From IMG/VR virus record IMGVR_UViG_3300028920_000269, positions 1 to 23,816 of that record: DNA of 23,816 nt; one strand, given 5' to 3'. A program made the translations under genes and the position numbers. The notes under the pieces are model-generated. The model was given only the letters and a program-made list of their open reading frames with translations, did not search any database and had not been told where the DNA came from. Positions 1-6,155 of the stretch are shown in pieces (position 1 is the first letter of the stretch; each line of letters begins with the position of its first letter). Origin of the DNA: a virus.

Positions 1-256
1 TATGGACACGGAAACCGGCCGACATCAGGTCTGTAACAATATCAAACTCGATGTTATTCCCGGATCTGAATAGTCTTAATATCCGGCCCTCAGGTTGTTT
101 GCCAACATAACCATGATGTTTATACCATTTGTATCGCTGGCACTTGTGGCCGACTTCAGACAGTCCGAGGTGCAGCCGTGGCGCTGCGATTGATTCAAGA
201 TACAGATCCACGGCTGCGATTGATGATGATTCTGAAATAAATGTTAAGTCAGACAT
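1..256 (-). CDS. PD-(D/E)XK (RecB/YqaJ-like) phage exonuclease, N-terminal part only
   Basis: This gene is read on the minus strand from ATG at 256 and stays open to the left edge, giving about 85 visible residues. The N-terminal pattern is the one I know from phage RecB-family exonucleases: an APRLHLGLSEVGHKC segment (conserved surface helix with Ser and Cys/His) followed by PEGRILRLFRSGNNIE. The catalytic D...ExK residues would lie outside the window. The start lies one base after the stop of the DUF669 gene (TAA, A, ATG), so the two are translationally coupled. Together with DUF669 and the Sak4-like ATPase it would form a recombination or strand-annealing module in which the nuclease resects dsDNA ends. 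Family assignment is from motif memory. A different PD-(D/E)XK nuclease subfamily is possible. Confidence 0.65.
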   Translation of the reverse strand, partial: MSDLTFISESSSIAAVDLYLESIAAPRLHLGLSEVGHKCQRYKWYKHHGYVGKQPEGRILRLFRSGNNIEFDIVTDLMSAGFRVH

Positions 257-257
257 T

Positions 258-737
258 TTACCATGCGTCCGGTGATGCTTGCTGTGATGTCTGTGCCGGC
301 GCAGGAGTTGCCGGTGCAGAGCCTTTGACAGCGTATTTTTTAATTTTGTTTGAACTCAACTGTTTCCCTGATTTGTTGCTCGTGAACTCCTCGACTGCGA
401 GCTGGATTGACATAGGCTTTCCGCGCAGCAGGGTTGTGTCTTTCGGAGGGAAAGGCACGTTGCAGATTTCACAGATGTTTTTCAGAACACCCTGTCCGAT
501 CTGCTGAGCGACAGGTGACGGGTTTGTGATGTTGAGCGTGTCTTTTAATACAGTTCCGGCAAACTGACCGGAAATGATCTGAACCGATAATTTGAGAATT
601 TTACCAGTCCCGGCTTTGTTGTCTGAAAGTTCGTCGCCGACAATGACCGCCTCATAATTTCCGGGAGGCAGTACTGTGAACTCACCAGTGTTTTTTTCAA
701 CGTTCGGGTCAATCCCGATGTTTGATAAATCAGCCAT
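258..737 (-). CDS. DUF669-family protein, probable phage ssDNA-binding protein
   Basis: The 159-aa product has the DUF669 pattern: an N-terminal FTVLPPGNYEAVI strand, a GKILKLSVQIISGQFAG core and a repeated beta-rich body. A Pro/Ala/Gln-rich flexible tail ends in SPDAW, which recalls the disordered tail and acidic-aromatic tip of SSB proteins. DUF669 proteins usually sit beside phage recombinases and are thought to bind ssDNA; that role here is inference. The start at 737 has a clear AAGGAG site and overlaps the end of the Sak4-like gene by 8 bases. It is the third gene of a leftward operon that continues into the exonuclease. Confidence 0.75.
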   Translation of the reverse strand: MADLSNIGIDPNVEKNTGEFTVLPPGNYEAVIVGDELSDNKAGTGKILKLSVQIISGQFAGTVLKDTLNITNPSPVAQQIGQGVLKNICEICNVPFPPKDTTLLRGKPMSIQLAVEEFTSNKSGKQLSSNKIKKYAVKGSAPATPAPAQTSQQASPDAW

Positions 738-1458
738 TGTTTGTTTCTCCTTTTATTGCTTTTAAAAGTTCATTGAAATCCAGCGGCAGAATTTCCGGAA
801 GGCTGTAACGATTACCCGCACGCCATGCCGGGTTCGGTGTCGTATATATAAGACGTTCTCCGGAGCCGGTTGCTTTTTTCTGCTTTTCCTGGATGTAGAT
901 TTTAAAATTTGCGAATAATATTGCATCTGCCCACTCCTCGATTTTAGCAGCCGCATGTCTGTGCAGTTTGATTTGGTATCTGTCAAAAGGTGATCCGTCA
1001 GGCGGGTTATGGGTTTTGATTTCGTTATGAGCCAGCAAGATAATTGCAAGTCCCTTATCCCTGATTTTATCAATACCATTCAGAAACTTTTCCCAATAGG
1101 TCATCGCGAACACATACGCCTTGCCATACCCCAGGTCTTCAGGCGATTTGATGTTATGGTCAGCGCATACCTGATTCCAGATCAGCTTTTCAAGCCAGTC
1201 CAGGGTATCGACCACAAACGTTTTATATTCGTGGTCTTCCTTAATAATAGCTGCCATGTAGTCCCAAACCTCCTGAAGCGTCGTTGCAAGCTGGAAATGC
1301 GGTACGTCGATTTCTGTCAGTCCGTCTTCAGTGATAAGAAAAACCGGATTCGGGGCCTGAGCTGCAAAGGTTGACTTGCCAACCTTTTGGATTCCATGAA
1401 GTACGATCCTGGGAGGTTTCTTTGCGATCCCTTTTTGAATTAATGATTCAAGTTTCAT
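730..1458 (-). CDS. Sak4-like RecA-fold ATPase (AAA_24), single-strand annealing/recombinase
   Basis: This 242-aa protein is a single P-loop domain. Walker A is GIQKVGKST (residues 22-30), the Walker B strand is FVVDT with Asp84, and a LLAHNE strand-end (residues 141-146) supplies the sensor-like position. The shape matches phage nucleotide-binding proteins of the AAA_24/Sak4 group, which are shortened RecA/Rad51-like recombinases that work with a cognate SSB. The start at 1458 overlaps the upstream stop as ATGA and has a strong GGAGG site. Neighbours are an SSB-like DUF669 protein and an exonuclease, which supports recombination over packaging or partitioning. Its catalytic activity is inferred from the family. 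Confidence 0.75.
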   Translation of the reverse strand: MKLESLIQKGIAKKPPRIVLHGIQKVGKSTFAAQAPNPVFLITEDGLTEIDVPHFQLATTLQEVWDYMAAIIKEDHEYKTFVVDTLDWLEKLIWNQVCADHNIKSPEDLGYGKAYVFAMTYWEKFLNGIDKIRDKGLAIILLAHNEIKTHNPPDGSPFDRYQIKLHRHAAAKIEEWADAILFANFKIYIQEKQKKATGSGERLIYTTPNPAWRAGNRYSLPEILPLDFNELLKAIKGETNNG

Positions 1459-1823
1459 GCCGTCACCTCCTCAATTTTGATTGAAGGCTTTGCAGGTTTG
1501 ACAGTGATGCATGATGCCACGATCGCCGGATCCACCATTTCAATTGCTCTAAGGCGTTTCAGGTCGATTGCCGGTTTCATTTCGACAAAAGCAAGGTTTG
1601 CCGGAAGGTCAAGCGCCTGGTAGGCCGGGAAGTCCAGGGAGCGGGTCAGCTTTGACGTGATTTTGATCTTGAAACCTTCTGTCGCGAAGGTTTCGGTTCC
1701 TTCTTGCTTTTCAAGTCTGATCGCATCGAGCAGGGCCTTTTCCGCTTCGAGCCTGCCTTCCTTTGCAAGCTGTTCGTTTTCCTTTGCCAGTTGGTACTGG
1801 CGGCACAATGTTTTTAAGTCCAT
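1455..1823 (-). CDS. conserved phage protein of unknown function, N-terminal coiled coil
   Basis: I choose ATG at 1823 (122 aa, MDLKTLCRQYQL...) because AAGGAG lies 7 bases upstream. A longer reading from 1856 would place that ribosome site inside the gene. The first 45 residues are a charged helix rich in Lys/Glu. The body has a short beta pair (FKIKITSKLTR) and a C-terminal VKPAKPSIKI strand. I recall this layout from unassigned small proteins encoded beside phage recombinase and DUF669 genes, but know no established function. It is the first gene of the leftward operon and overlaps the Sak4-like gene by ATGA. A role as helper of the recombination module is a guess from position. Confidence 0.7.
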   Translation of the reverse strand: MDLKTLCRQYQLAKENEQLAKEGRLEAEKALLDAIRLEKQEGTETFATEGFKIKITSKLTRSLDFPAYQALDLPANLAFVEMKPAIDLKRLRAIEMVDPAIVASCITVKPAKPSIKIEEVTA

Positions 1824-1848
1824 TTTGTTTCTCCTTTTCATTAAGTTG

Positions 1849-1868
1849 TCAGCCAACCGTATGGCTGA
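1849..1868 (-). promoter_or_regulatory. inverted repeat in the 5' leader of the leftward operon
   Basis: TCAGCCA (1849-1855) and TGGCTGA (1862-1868) are exact inverted repeats around a 6-base spacer. They lie between the leftward promoter candidate and the first leftward gene, so the transcript could form a 7-bp hairpin about 25 bases before the start codon. There is no T-run, so it is not a convincing terminator. A leader stem or protein-binding site is possible. Confidence 0.4.
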
Positions 1869-1886
1869 GATTTAAAGTATGATTAA

Positions 1887-1916
1887 TTTATAAATTAAGT
1901 ATTGACAAGTTGTCAA
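1887..1916 (-). promoter_or_regulatory. leftward sigma70-like promoter candidate
   Basis: On the minus strand TTGACA (1916-1911) is followed after 18 bases by TATAAA (1892-1887), a 6/6 and 5/6 match to the sigma70 boxes. It would drive the recombination operon. Its -35 box is half of the 15-bp palindrome at 1902-1916, and its -10 box lies inside the perfect 16-bp palindrome TTAATTTATAAATTAA (1883-1898). Confidence 0.55.
1902..1916. promoter_or_regulatory. palindromic operator shared by the divergent promoters
   Basis: TTGACAA-G-TTGTCAA is a perfect 7-bp inverted repeat with a one-base centre. Each arm contains a complete TTGACA box, one for each direction, so a protein bound here would block both promoters together. 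The ribbon-helix-helix gene starts 49 bases to the right and is the obvious candidate ligand. That pairing is inference; the symmetry is directly visible. Confidence 0.6.
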
Positions 1917-1930
1917 GACTTTTTTAAACT
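1902..1930 (+). promoter_or_regulatory. rightward sigma70-like promoter candidate
   Basis: TTGACA (1902-1907) is followed after 17 bases by TAAACT (1925-1930), 6/6 and 4/6 to consensus. It faces the RHH/primase operon. The -10 region lies in a tandem 10-bp repeat, TTTAAACTTA at 1923-1932 and 1933-1942, which could be a second binding element or an easily melted stretch. Confidence 0.5.
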
Positions 1931-1964
1931 TATTTAAACTTATTTTGAAAAAGGAGATTTTTTT

Positions 1965-2105
1965 ATGAAGAAGCAATGGACAATATATCCAACAAAAAAG
2001 CAGTTAGAACACATAAAGAAACAGGCGAAGGCCCTTGGAATTTCTGTGTCTGCGTATGTTCAGTTATTAATTGAAGGGGATAGAGAGATCGGAGAAAAAA
2101 AATAA
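1965..2105 (+). CDS. 46-aa ribbon-helix-helix (Arc/CopG-like) DNA-binding protein
   Basis: ATG at 1965 follows AAGGAG and encodes 46 residues, ending in TAA directly before the ATG of the primase-helicase. The fold is readable: a short basic strand (KKQWTIYPT, residues 2-10), helix A (KKQLEHIKKQAKALG, 11-25), and a turn at I26-S27 leading to helix B (VSAYVQLLIEGD, residues 28-39). This is the Arc/CopG/MetJ layout, whose dimers insert the strands into the DNA major groove at palindromes. It sits beside the symmetric operator at 1902-1916, so autoregulation and control of both early operons is the likely job. Binding of the heptamer repeats downstream of the next gene is another possibility. 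Confidence 0.75.
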   Translation: MKKQWTIYPTKKQLEHIKKQAKALGISVSAYVQLLIEGDREIGEKK

Positions 2106-4274
2106 ATGACTGATATTTCATGTATCGCAAAAGTTCTCAGGGATAACGGTCTTTTTGTGGACTCAATAATTTGTGACGATAAAATACACAGATGTCAGAG
2201 TTTGGCAAAAGACAAGAAAAATCTGGACGGCTGGTACACTGTAAAAGAATATTCCGGAGAATATTATTGTTATTATGGCTGCTGGATAAGAGGCTTTTCA
2301 GAACGGTTTTCAACAAGACCGGAGGCTACAAACAACGGTAACAGCCATGAAATATGGAAGTTTTTAAATGAAATTCAAAAGCGTGACGAGATTGAAAGAA
2401 AAAGAAATGCCGTGAAGTCCGCAAGCGCTTTTTTGTCTCAATGTGAGTCGGCTTCAGGACACCCATATCTTGATTCAAAAAATATAAATGATTGTGGTGC
2501 AATGGTTAATGGAGACAACCTTGTTATAAAAGCCGTTAACTCTGAAGGGGACGCTGTCGGATATCAGACAATTTCAAAAACAGGCGAAAAGCGGTTTATG
2601 ACTGGTAGTGTAATGAAGGGCGCTTCCTTCACGATTTACGGTGATGCAAATGTCGTTTGTATATGTGAGGGGTTCGCAACCGGCGCTACAATCCATAAGG
2701 CAACAGGGTATATGGTTGTGTGTGCATTTTCATCAGGTAACCTTCCTGTAATTGTAGGCGATATCGTAAAAAAACATCAAAAATCTAAAGTGATCGTTTG
2801 CGCAGACAATGACCACCACAACAACCATAAACAATGTGGGAACGCAGGGTTAAAAGCTGCAAAGAAAGCTAAGGACGACCACGGCGTTGATTATGTGTTT
2901 CCAGAAGGAATAATTGGAACTGATTTCAATGACATGGCGGTTGAAAAAGGGATTGATGCCGTAAAATCGACCATCATAAAATCAGTGTCGGTAAAGGTCG
3001 TCACCCGTGAGGACATCAAAGACGATTCTATTTCTCTTAATCTCACAAATGATATAATCGACCCAGGCGGTTTGATATCTCTTGGAATGAAGGCGTTCTC
3101 TGCTGATGATATCCCGAATATAGTTCAATATAATTTCCCGCTTGTTTTGTCTGTAATTGCCAGGGCTATTACCGGAAAAATAAAATTCGGTAACGTATGG
3201 CCGAACTTTTATAATATCAAAGTTGGTGGAACCAGTACCGGAAAGACAGACGCAGACAAAGCAATGAAGCAGGCAATAAAACTCTCAGGAATAACAGATT
3301 TTTACGGGCCTACTGACTTTTCATCAGGGCCAGGACTTTTGAGGGGGTTGTCAGAATATCCACAATGTTTAATCACATTAGATGAAATAAGCTATTTATT
3401 CAAGAGATTTGACAAGCCTGACATGAACTCAGCAGGGAAAATATCAGCGCTGCTTGAGTTATACACCAGTACCGGACACCAGCTTATTAAAACATATGGA
3501 GACAGCAAGAATAAAATAATTATAAATAACCCATGCGTAAACATCATCGGAAACGCTACGCCAGGTATATTCAGCGACTTAAAACCGGATGACCTGGAAA
3601 GCGGATTGATTCAGCGGTTTGATTTCTGGTGCTATGATGGGGATATTCCATACCGTAATCCGTTCTCTGGCGACCAAAACAGAAACCTTGATATATTCGT
3701 TAAAAACATAGCTGAAATAATAAGCATAGAAAATGAAAACCTGCCTGATTTATTCAAAGTTTTAAACGAGCCCACCACCATAATACCGGATTCAAAATGC
3801 AGGGAAATATTAAACGATTTCTCGGTTGACATAATCAACCGGGCTAACAGTGAAGATAACGCAGGGGCGAAAGGGATAATCTCACGAGGTTATCATTTGT
3901 CCGTAAAATACGCAATGCTCCATATGGCGTCCGAAAGGGTATCAACCGGACTGTTTGAACCAATGACAGAAAAAGACCTCGAATATGGAATCAAACTGTC
4001 AAACACTCTTATCAACTGGAAGCTGAAAGTTTTATTGTCAAACATTTCAGAAGGGGAATTCCATAAATTATGCCAGGACTTTAAAAGCGGAATTAAAATT
4101 GCGACAAAAAATAATATGGCTCCCACAGGTGCTGTAATCGCAAACAAGAAAAAATCTCTAAAAAACATCACTCCAAGAATATGGGACGATATTGTAAAGG
4201 TCTTATCTAAGCGCAATGAAATTTTTCTTGATGAAACAGGCAGATCAACAAAATATTTCCTGGTGAAAGAATGA
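2106..4274 (+). CDS. TOPRIM primase fused to P-loop helicase-like ATPase (replication protein)
   Basis: The 722-aa protein has a TOPRIM domain at about residues 160-290: CEGFATG (187-193) carries the conserved Glu, and ADND (233-236) plus GTDFND (271-276) carry the acidic residues. A P-loop NTPase follows with Walker A GGTSTGKT (374-381) and Walker B LITLDE (422-427, acidic pair Asp426/Glu427). An arginine-rich segment near ESGLIQRFDF (498-507) recalls DUF3987-type phage/plasmid primase-helicases. The first 70 residues contain few cysteines, so a classical zinc-binding primase domain is not obvious. The start is fixed by the abutting TAA|ATG junction with the RHH gene and a GGAG site. It probably initiates phage DNA replication at the repeat array immediately downstream. 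Confidence 0.8.
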   Translation: MTDISCIAKVLRDNGLFVDSIICDDKIHRCQSLAKDKKNLDGWYTVKEYSGEYYCYYGCWIRGFSERFSTRPEATNNGNSHEIWKFLNEIQKRDEIERKRNAVKSASAFLSQCESASGHPYLDSKNINDCGAMVNGDNLVIKAVNSEGDAVGYQTISKTGEKRFMTGSVMKGASFTIYGDANVVCICEGFATGATIHKATGYMVVCAFSSGNLPVIVGDIVKKHQKSKVIVCADNDHHNNHKQCGNAGLKAAKKAKDDHGVDYVFPEGIIGTDFNDMAVEKGIDAVKSTIIKSVSVKVVTREDIKDDSISLNLTNDIIDPGGLISLGMKAFSADDIPNIVQYNFPLVLSVIARAITGKIKFGNVWPNFYNIKVGGTSTGKTDADKAMKQAIKLSGITDFYGPTDFSSGPGLLRGLSEYPQCLITLDEISYLFKRFDKPDMNSAGKISALLELYTSTGHQLIKTYGDSKNKIIINNPCVNIIGNATPGIFSDLKPDDLESGLIQRFDFWCYDGDIPYRNPFSGDQNRNLDIFVKNIAEIISIENENLPDLFKVLNEPTTIIPDSKCREILNDFSVDIINRANSEDNAGAKGIISRGYHLSVKYAMLHMASERVSTGLFEPMTEKDLEYGIKLSNTLINWKLKVLLSNISEGEFHKLCQDFKSGIKIATKNNMAPTGAVIANKKKSLKNITPRIWDDIVKVLSKRNEIFLDETGRSTKYFLVKE

Positions 4275-4565
4275 ACTTACGAACTTACAACAACTTACAA
4301 CTCGAAGCTGTAAGTTTGGAAAAGAAAATAAATGTAATGATTTTAATAATATATATAAAAAATAATAATAATAATAATATAACTTACAGACTTATTCTAT
4401 ATTGTACAACTTTTTATTATATGGGGAAATGTATCTTTTTGTGTTCATTTTTTGGCTTTGGGGGTGTAGACGGCTGTAAGTTCGTAAGTTTCGTAAGTTA
4501 CGGTAAAATCAATAGGTTATGGCTGTAAGTTTGGCTGTAAGCAATTTCAAAAGCTGTAAGTTTGG
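4274..4565. repeat. GTAAGTT/AACTTAC heptamer (iteron) array, candidate replication origin
   Basis: This 330-base gap after the primase-helicase holds ten exact copies of one heptamer. AACTTAC occurs at 4274, 4282, 4292 and 4381; GTAAGTT occurs at 4310, 4476, 4484, 4493, 4525 and 4556. A near copy (GTAAGCA) lies at 4537. Three copies extend to GCTGTAAGTTTGG (4307, 4522, 4553), and a 10-bp tandem pair lies at 4282-4301. The copies cluster at both ends, with AACTTAC mostly left and GTAAGTT mostly right. They flank an A/T-rich core (about 4325-4440) containing an AAT run. Clustered repeats plus an AT-rich core next to an initiator or primase gene is the usual layout of phage and plasmid origins. 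Function is inferred. Confidence 0.7.
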
Positions 4566-4603
4566 AATTAATTGGATGAAATTACATTAAAGGAGATAAA
4601 ATT

Positions 4604-4846
4604 ATGGACGCAGAACAAAGACATTTAATGTTTTATTTCGAGATGGAGAAGGCTTGCCACGAAAGTGTTAAACACATGGGTCTGTTTTTAGATTTTTACA
4701 CAAAATTAAAATTACCATGTGGCTTTCAGGATGAAAATTATGATGAAGAGTGTGAAAAGAAAATCGAAGAGGTTACTCGCGCAATACAGGACGCACAGGT
4801 AGCTATGCACGGTGTGCTTTATGAAATGGAACAGGTGGAAAAATGA
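4604..4846 (+). CDS. small helical protein of unknown function
   Basis: ATG at 4604 follows AGGAGATAAAATT, a good ribosome site, and encodes 80 residues. The product is acidic and largely helical, with heptad-like spacing in its second half (EECEKKIEEVTRAIQDAQVA). It has no signal peptide, membrane span or recognisable motif. It is the first gene after the repeat array and overlaps the next gene as ATGA, so the two are co-translated. I do not recognise the family. Confidence 0.65.
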   Translation: MDAEQRHLMFYFEMEKACHESVKHMGLFLDFYTKLKLPCGFQDENYDEECEKKIEEVTRAIQDAQVAMHGVLYEMEQVEK

Positions 4847-5070
4847 CATGCCCGATATGCAAAGGAAAATCAGAAGGCTATCCGATACGCCATAACGGCG
4901 AATGTATCAACATATATACCCATGATTACGATCAGACCGCCTGCAAGGTTTGCTGGCTTATGCGGGTAAAAGAGTTGGAAGCAGAGGATATCGACGAAAG
5001 GCGGGCGCTGAATGCGTCAGATCGCCCAGGTCGAGAGATAATTGAAAATGAATGGGAAGGTAAGGGGTAA
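4843..5070 (+). CDS. small Cys-rich, zinc-ribbon-like protein
   Basis: The 75-aa product begins MTCPICKGKSEG and later has ACKVCWLMRVKELEAED. The two CxxC knuckles are spaced as in a treble-clef or zinc-ribbon fold, followed by a charged helix. The start overlaps the upstream stop (ATGA). Phage early regions often carry such small zinc proteins, which bind DNA, RNA polymerase or partner proteins; the target here is unknown. The acidic C-terminus makes simple nonspecific DNA binding less likely. The gene ends 25 bases before the pentanucleotide array. Confidence 0.65.
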   Translation: MTCPICKGKSEGYPIRHNGECINIYTHDYDQTACKVCWLMRVKELEAEDIDERRALNASDRPGREIIENEWEGKG

Positions 5071-5095
5071 AAATTTTATGGTGTTTAAAATATTC

Positions 5096-5155
5096 ATGGC
5101 AAGGCTTGGCAAGGCGAGGCGGGGCATGGCGAGGCAAGGCCTGGCAAGGCATGGC
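5096..5155 (+). repeat. pentanucleotide array, 12 units of NNGGC
   Basis: Twelve consecutive 5-base units share GGC while the first two bases vary: AT, AA, TT, AA, GA, GG, AT, GA, AA, CT, AA, AT. After one broken unit (AAATC) a further ACGGC follows at 5161-5165. It lies between the zinc-ribbon gene and a 42-aa gene and has no stop codon in any frame on the plus strand, so it creates spurious ORFs rich in Ala, Arg, Gly and Gln. The strict conservation of GGC with free variation of the other two bases is unlike plain slippage. Confidence 0.85.
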
Positions 5156-5192
5156 AAATCACGGCAAAAGTTACACAAAACAAGGACAAATA

Positions 5193-5321
5193 ATGTACTC
5201 ACCAGCGAAAATAGACCCATCATTCTTTTTCATCCCGCATATGAAGCTTATCCTTTTCTGGATGATGGAGGTGGCTGAACAGAACCCGGACTTTATTTTT
5301 AAAATTAGGGAGGAGGTTTGA
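5193..5321 (+). CDS. 42-aa protein of unknown function
   Basis: ATG at 5193 has an AAGGA site 6 bases upstream and gives a 42-residue protein whose TGA is directly followed by the ATG of the RusA gene. A hydrophobic central stretch (FFFIPHMKLILFWMMEV) could be a short membrane segment or an amphipathic helix, and the tail is charged. The frame stays open upstream into the pentamer array, but no ribosome site supports a start there. The tight junction suggests translational coupling with RusA. A tiny membrane protein is possible; function is unknown. Confidence 0.5.
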   Translation: MYSPAKIDPSFFFIPHMKLILFWMMEVAEQNPDFIFKIREEV

Positions 5322-5792
5322 ATGGCAACATTTAACAAAAAAGTACCATCACTTGATAGTTATAAGCCTGTTAGCGACTATGCAATCTGCAACATGATAC
5401 AGGGAAAAGCAACATTAACTATGAGAAAATATGAAATATTCATACCGGCCAGGCTGCCAAACCTTAATGACATCATAGCCGCTGCAAAAATCAGTAGAGG
5501 AAAATTCAATGGTTATGCCGCAATGAAAAAAAGATGTACCGACCAACTGACAGCTTTCTTTAAAAACATGCCGCATTTTGATCGAATATGGGTTGATTTT
5601 ACCTGGCACGAGAAAAACAAACGGCGGGACAAGGATAATGTAGCAGTTGGTAAAAAATTCATATTCGATGCGATGGTAGACGCCGGAGTAATAGAAAACG
5701 ACGGATGGAAACAAATTGACGGATGGAGCGACTCGTTTGTTGTGTCGCCGGATAAAACAGGGGTTCAGCTCGATATTAGAGAGGTTTCTTAA
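5322..5792 (+). CDS. rusA: RusA-like Holliday junction resolvase
   Basis: The 156-aa protein carries the RusA signature RRDKDNVAVGKKFIFDAM followed by GVIENDGW. Asp103, Asp105 and Asp127 match the catalytic acidic residues of RusA, and Lys111 or Lys112 sits near the usual basic position. The canonical fold begins at about residue 34 (MRKYEIFIPARLPNLND), so there is a 33-residue N-terminal extension. The upstream start is favoured by AGGGAGGAGG before 5322, whereas ATG 5421 lacks a good site. RusA cuts four-way junctions and would clear recombination intermediates before packaging, which fits the Sak4-like operon on the other strand. It is a member of the rightward early operon. Confidence 0.85.
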   Translation: MATFNKKVPSLDSYKPVSDYAICNMIQGKATLTMRKYEIFIPARLPNLNDIIAAAKISRGKFNGYAAMKKRCTDQLTAFFKNMPHFDRIWVDFTWHEKNKRRDKDNVAVGKKFIFDAMVDAGVIENDGWKQIDGWSDSFVVSPDKTGVQLDIREVS

Positions 5793-5821
5793 CTCAAATA
5801 ATAGATGACGGAGGATACAAA

Positions 5822-6016
5822 ATGGAAGAAAAAACAGGCCAGGCTCTTTTTGATTTATATGAAATTACAAAAGATCTGAATAAAAAAATACACGCAATTC
5901 TGAAGCACATGGGCGCTGATCTGGTGGCTGACTGCTCAGATGAAAGGTATGTCCTGAAATACCGGAATGAAGAAGCGCCGGAAGAAGATGAAAAGGAAAA
6001 TGGCGATGATATGTAA
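5822..6016 (+). CDS. small acidic protein of unknown function
   Basis: The 64-aa product starts at 5822 after a strong GGAGG site. It is mostly helical (TGQALFDLYEITKDLNKKIHAILKHMG) and ends in a highly acidic tail (NEEAPEEDEKENGDDM). The tail resembles DNA-mimic or SSB-type acidic tips, but I see no known family. It overlaps the next gene by 17 bases in another frame. Confidence 0.6.
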   Translation: MEEKTGQALFDLYEITKDLNKKIHAILKHMGADLVADCSDERYVLKYRNEEAPEEDEKENGDDM

Positions 6017-6149
6017 CCACAAACAATGGATGATACTCGATAACTATGCGATATGCCTCGATTGTGGTATAATCGAAAACAGGCACGTCGTCATTGCTTA
6101 CCTTTTGCGGGTTAATGGGGAGATTCGCTCTGCTTATTTACCGTATTGA
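6000..6149 (+). CDS. 49-aa zinc-finger-like protein
   Basis: I choose ATG at 6000 (MAMICNHKQW...), preceded by AAAAGGAAA. An earlier in-frame ATG at 5967 would add a poly-Lys/Arg stretch that is only the shadow of the neighbour's acidic tail. The motif CNH...CLDCG (about residues 5-22) has the spacing of a short zinc finger. The rest, ENRHVVIAYLLRVNGEIRS, looks like two strands. It is the last gene before the hairpin at 6156-6193. Function is unknown. Confidence 0.5.
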   Translation: MAMICNHKQWMILDNYAICLDCGIIENRHVVIAYLLRVNGEIRSAYLPY

Positions 6150-6155
6150 TTAACT

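Noticed and set aside
1824-1875. Upstream start at 1856 for the first leftward gene, and an opposite frame there
   Set aside because: The AAGGAG site lies between 1856 and 1823 and fits only the inner start. The opposite frame is a complement shadow.
4271-4528. 85-aa reading frame starting in an ATGA overlap after the primase-helicase
   Set aside because: It runs straight through the heptamer array and an AAT tract, giving a run of Asn and no fold. The start has no ribosome site of its own. The repeats explain the sequence better.
4274-4565. CRISPR array
   Set aside because: Units are 7-13 bases, in both orientations, with irregular and very short spacers. No cas genes are present.
4958-5223. 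Minus-strand frames across the array
   Set aside because: They are complements of the pentamer repeat (Pro/Cys/Leu/Ala-rich) and lie opposite a coherent rightward operon.
5042-5278. 78-aa frame across the pentanucleotide array
   Set aside because: A 5-base repeat without stops keeps all plus frames open, so the Ala/Arg/Gly-rich product is an artefact of the array. The frame also conflicts with the 42-aa gene and has a poor start.
5106-5321. Longer 71-aa form of the 42-aa gene
   Set aside because: The added 29 residues come from the array, and there is no ribosome site at 5106. ATG 5193 has AAGGA.
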